Shown here: positions 32,402 through 33,723 of the stretch, piece by piece
Layout: each line of letters starts with the position of its first letter
Position numbering within the stretch: position 1 is the stretch's first letter
NCBI GenBank assembly: GCA_944412445.1
Contig: CALYBJ010000027.1
Location: 1-33,723, forward strand
Direction: 5' to 3'
Source of the DNA: an uncultured Clostridia bacterium
GTDB lineage: Bacteria; Bacillota; Clostridia; Oscillospirales; Acutalibacteraceae
Length of the DNA stretch: 33,723 nt
The notes under the pieces: model-generated
What the model saw: only the letters and a program-made list of their open reading frames with translations
What the model was told of the DNA's origin: nothing
The model's database searches: none
Position numbers and translations under genes: made by a program

Positions 32402-32440
32402 AAAAGTATCAAGTTTTATTTTTTCCGGAGGTAGAATTTA

Positions 32441-33661
32441 ATGAAAATTTTAGTTATCAATGCCGGCAGCTCTTCTCTTAAATATCAGCTTATCGACATG
32501 AACGGAGAAGTCGTTATCGCAAAGGGTATCTGCGAAAGAGTCGGCAGCGAAGACAGCTCATTTGAAGGCAAAGTAAACGGCGTTAAATACGAAAAGAAAG
32601 TTCCTATGAAAAATCATACCGAAGCTTTCCTCGTTGTTGAAAAAGAGCTTACTCAGGGGGAGCATAAGGTTATTAACAGCCTCAGCGAAATTTCCGCTAT
32701 CGGACACAGAGTTGTTCAGGGCGGCTCACTCTTTAAAGAAAGCACTCTCGTTACCGACGAAGTAATCGCAGGAATCGAAAGTCTCTGCGACCTGGCTCCT
32801 CTTCATAACCCCGCTCACATTCAGGGAATCAATGCCTGCCGTGAGGTTTTCGGCAAGGATGTTCCCGAGGTTGTTGTTTTCGACAACGCTTTCCACAGCA
32901 CTATGCCTCCCGAGGCTTATATGTACGGCGTTCCTTATGAATATTATCAGAAATACAAAATCCGCCGCTACGGCTTCCACGGCACTTCCCACAGATATGT
33001 AAGCGGAGAATGCGCCAAAATCATGGGCAAAGACATTAAGGATTTAAAGATTATCACTTGCCATCTCGGCAACGGCTCTTCAATTACCGCTGTTGAAGGC
33101 GGCAAAGTTGTAGACACTTCAATGGGTCTTACTCCTCTTGACGGCTTTATTATGGGTACCCGTTCAGGTAACCTTGACCCCTCCGTTGTTACCTACCTTC
33201 AGGAAAAGGAAGGCTGGACTCCCGAACAGACAAGCGAGATTCTTAACAAAAAATCCGGCGTTTACGGCATTTCAGGCGGCTTGAGCGACGACAGAGATAT
33301 TTTAAAGGCAGCTTCCGAGGGCAACGAAAGAGCCGAGCTTGCAAAAGAAATGCTCTGGTATGAAATCCGTAAGTACATAGGCAGCTATATCGCTGTTATG
33401 CACGGCGTTGACGCTATTGTATTTACAGGCGGCATCGGCGAAAATTCTCAGCCGCTCCGTCAGAATATCTGCGAAAACTTCGCTTACATCGGCGTAACCT
33501 TTAACCCTGAGGAAAACAAAAAGGCAATAAGAGGTCAGGGCGGCGAAATTTCAGGTCCCGATTCAAAGATCAAGGTTTATGTTATCCCCACAAACGAAGA
33601 GCTTATGATAGCAAGAGATACTAAGGAAATCGCAGAAAAAATTCTCGGCTCCGATAAATAA
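32441..33661 (+). CDS. ackA: Acetate kinase
   Basis: A 406-residue acetate kinase that converts acetyl phosphate and ADP to acetate and ATP, a main energy step in fermentation. Motifs NAGSSSLKYQL (about 7-17), FHGTSHRY (about 179-186), CHLGNGSSI (about 206-214) and GTRSGNLDP (about 237-245) are all present. GGAGGTAG precedes the ATG. The usual partner pta is not upstream and a terminator follows, so ackA stands alone here. Confidence 0.97.
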   Translation: MKILVINAGSSSLKYQLIDMNGEVVIAKGICERVGSEDSSFEGKVNGVKYEKKVPMKNHTEAFLVVEKELTQGEHKVINSLSEISAIGHRVVQGGSLFKESTLVTDEVIAGIESLCDLAPLHNPAHIQGINACREVFGKDVPEVVVFDNAFHSTMPPEAYMYGVPYEYYQKYKIRRYGFHGTSHRYVSGECAKIMGKDIKDLKIITCHLGNGSSITAVEGGKVVDTSMGLTPLDGFIMGTRSGNLDPSVVTYLQEKEGWTPEQTSEILNKKSGVYGISGGLSDDRDILKAASEGNERAELAKEMLWYEIRKYIGSYIAVMHGVDAIVFTGGIGENSQPLRQNICENFAYIGVTFNPEENKKAIRGQGGEISGPDSKIKVYVIPTNEELMIARDTKEIAEKILGSDK

Positions 33662-33690
33662 GACTTATTATATTAAATATTAAAATTTCC

Positions 33691-33723
33691 TTTGCCTGCA
33701 TTTTTATGCGGGCAAAGTTTTTT
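33691..33723 (+). terminator. ackA terminator
   Basis: TTTGCCTGCAT (33691-33701) pairs with ATGCGGGCAAA (33706-33716), including one T-G wobble, followed by G and TTTTTT to the window edge. Confidence 0.88.

Noticed and set aside
1..33723. CRISPR arrays, tRNA or rRNA genes, prophage genes
   Set aside because: No regularly spaced repeats, tRNA-like cloverleaf or phage structural genes were recognised.

Overview
The window looks like a chromosomal segment of a Firmicute of class Clostridia, most likely an Oscillospiraceae/Ruminococcaceae-type gut or rumen anaerobe. The evidence is the ylxM-ffh-rpsP-khpA order, GGAGG-type ribosome sites with sigma-A style promoters, fermentative enzymes (gapA, ackA, an iron-type alcohol dehydrogenase), and a beta-glucosidase with the inverted GH3 domain order known from Ruminococcus and Butyrivibrio. 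The species cannot be fixed from sequence alone. No rRNA, tRNA or CRISPR array was seen.

Layout. 1-77: the end of an insertion sequence resembling the IS256 (Mutator) family, whose transposase starts at base 6 and leaves the window. 84-1010: membrane-anchored protein with an Ig-like tail. 1177-3511 (minus): ylxM-ffh-rpsP-khpA, the protein-targeting and ribosome operon. 3620-6007: mutS2. 6083-8104: galactokinase plus a TVP38/DedA-like membrane protein. 8259-9218: D-2-hydroxyacid dehydrogenase, convergent with an unrecognised gene (9205-9795). 9992-11023: gapA. 11172-12455: Gfo/Idh/MocA oxidoreductase. 12539-13375: cysteine-rich protein.

13584-18091 looks like accessory DNA. It holds a membrane-less FtsH-like AAA+/M41 protein divergent from a WYL regulator, a uracil-DNA-glycosylase-like protein, a lipoprotein with Glu-Pro repeats and paired CxxC motifs, and a calcineurin-type phosphatase. 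This is the best candidate for something undescribed.

18294-20197 (minus): CMD-cupin fusion and iron-type alcohol dehydrogenase in one operon. 20300-20896: MBL-fold hydrolase. 20995-27555: carbohydrate locus with the inverted GH3 enzyme divergent from a GPH sugar symporter that is translationally coupled to a large glycosidase-like protein. 27602-28967: MATE transporter gene broken by one extra base in a homopolymer. 29167-32332 (minus): tmcAL, an ECF sigma factor, a membrane protein (possible anti-sigma factor) and a small secreted protein, apparently one operon. 32441-33661: ackA with its terminator.

Regulatory sites are unusually readable. Fourteen sigma-A type promoters and nine terminators are listed. 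The ylxM operon has a perfect consensus promoter and a 5'-terminal stem-loop; tmcAL and ackA have interlocking divergent promoters; and the IS end carries a hairpin that would hide the transposase ribosome site only in read-through transcripts.
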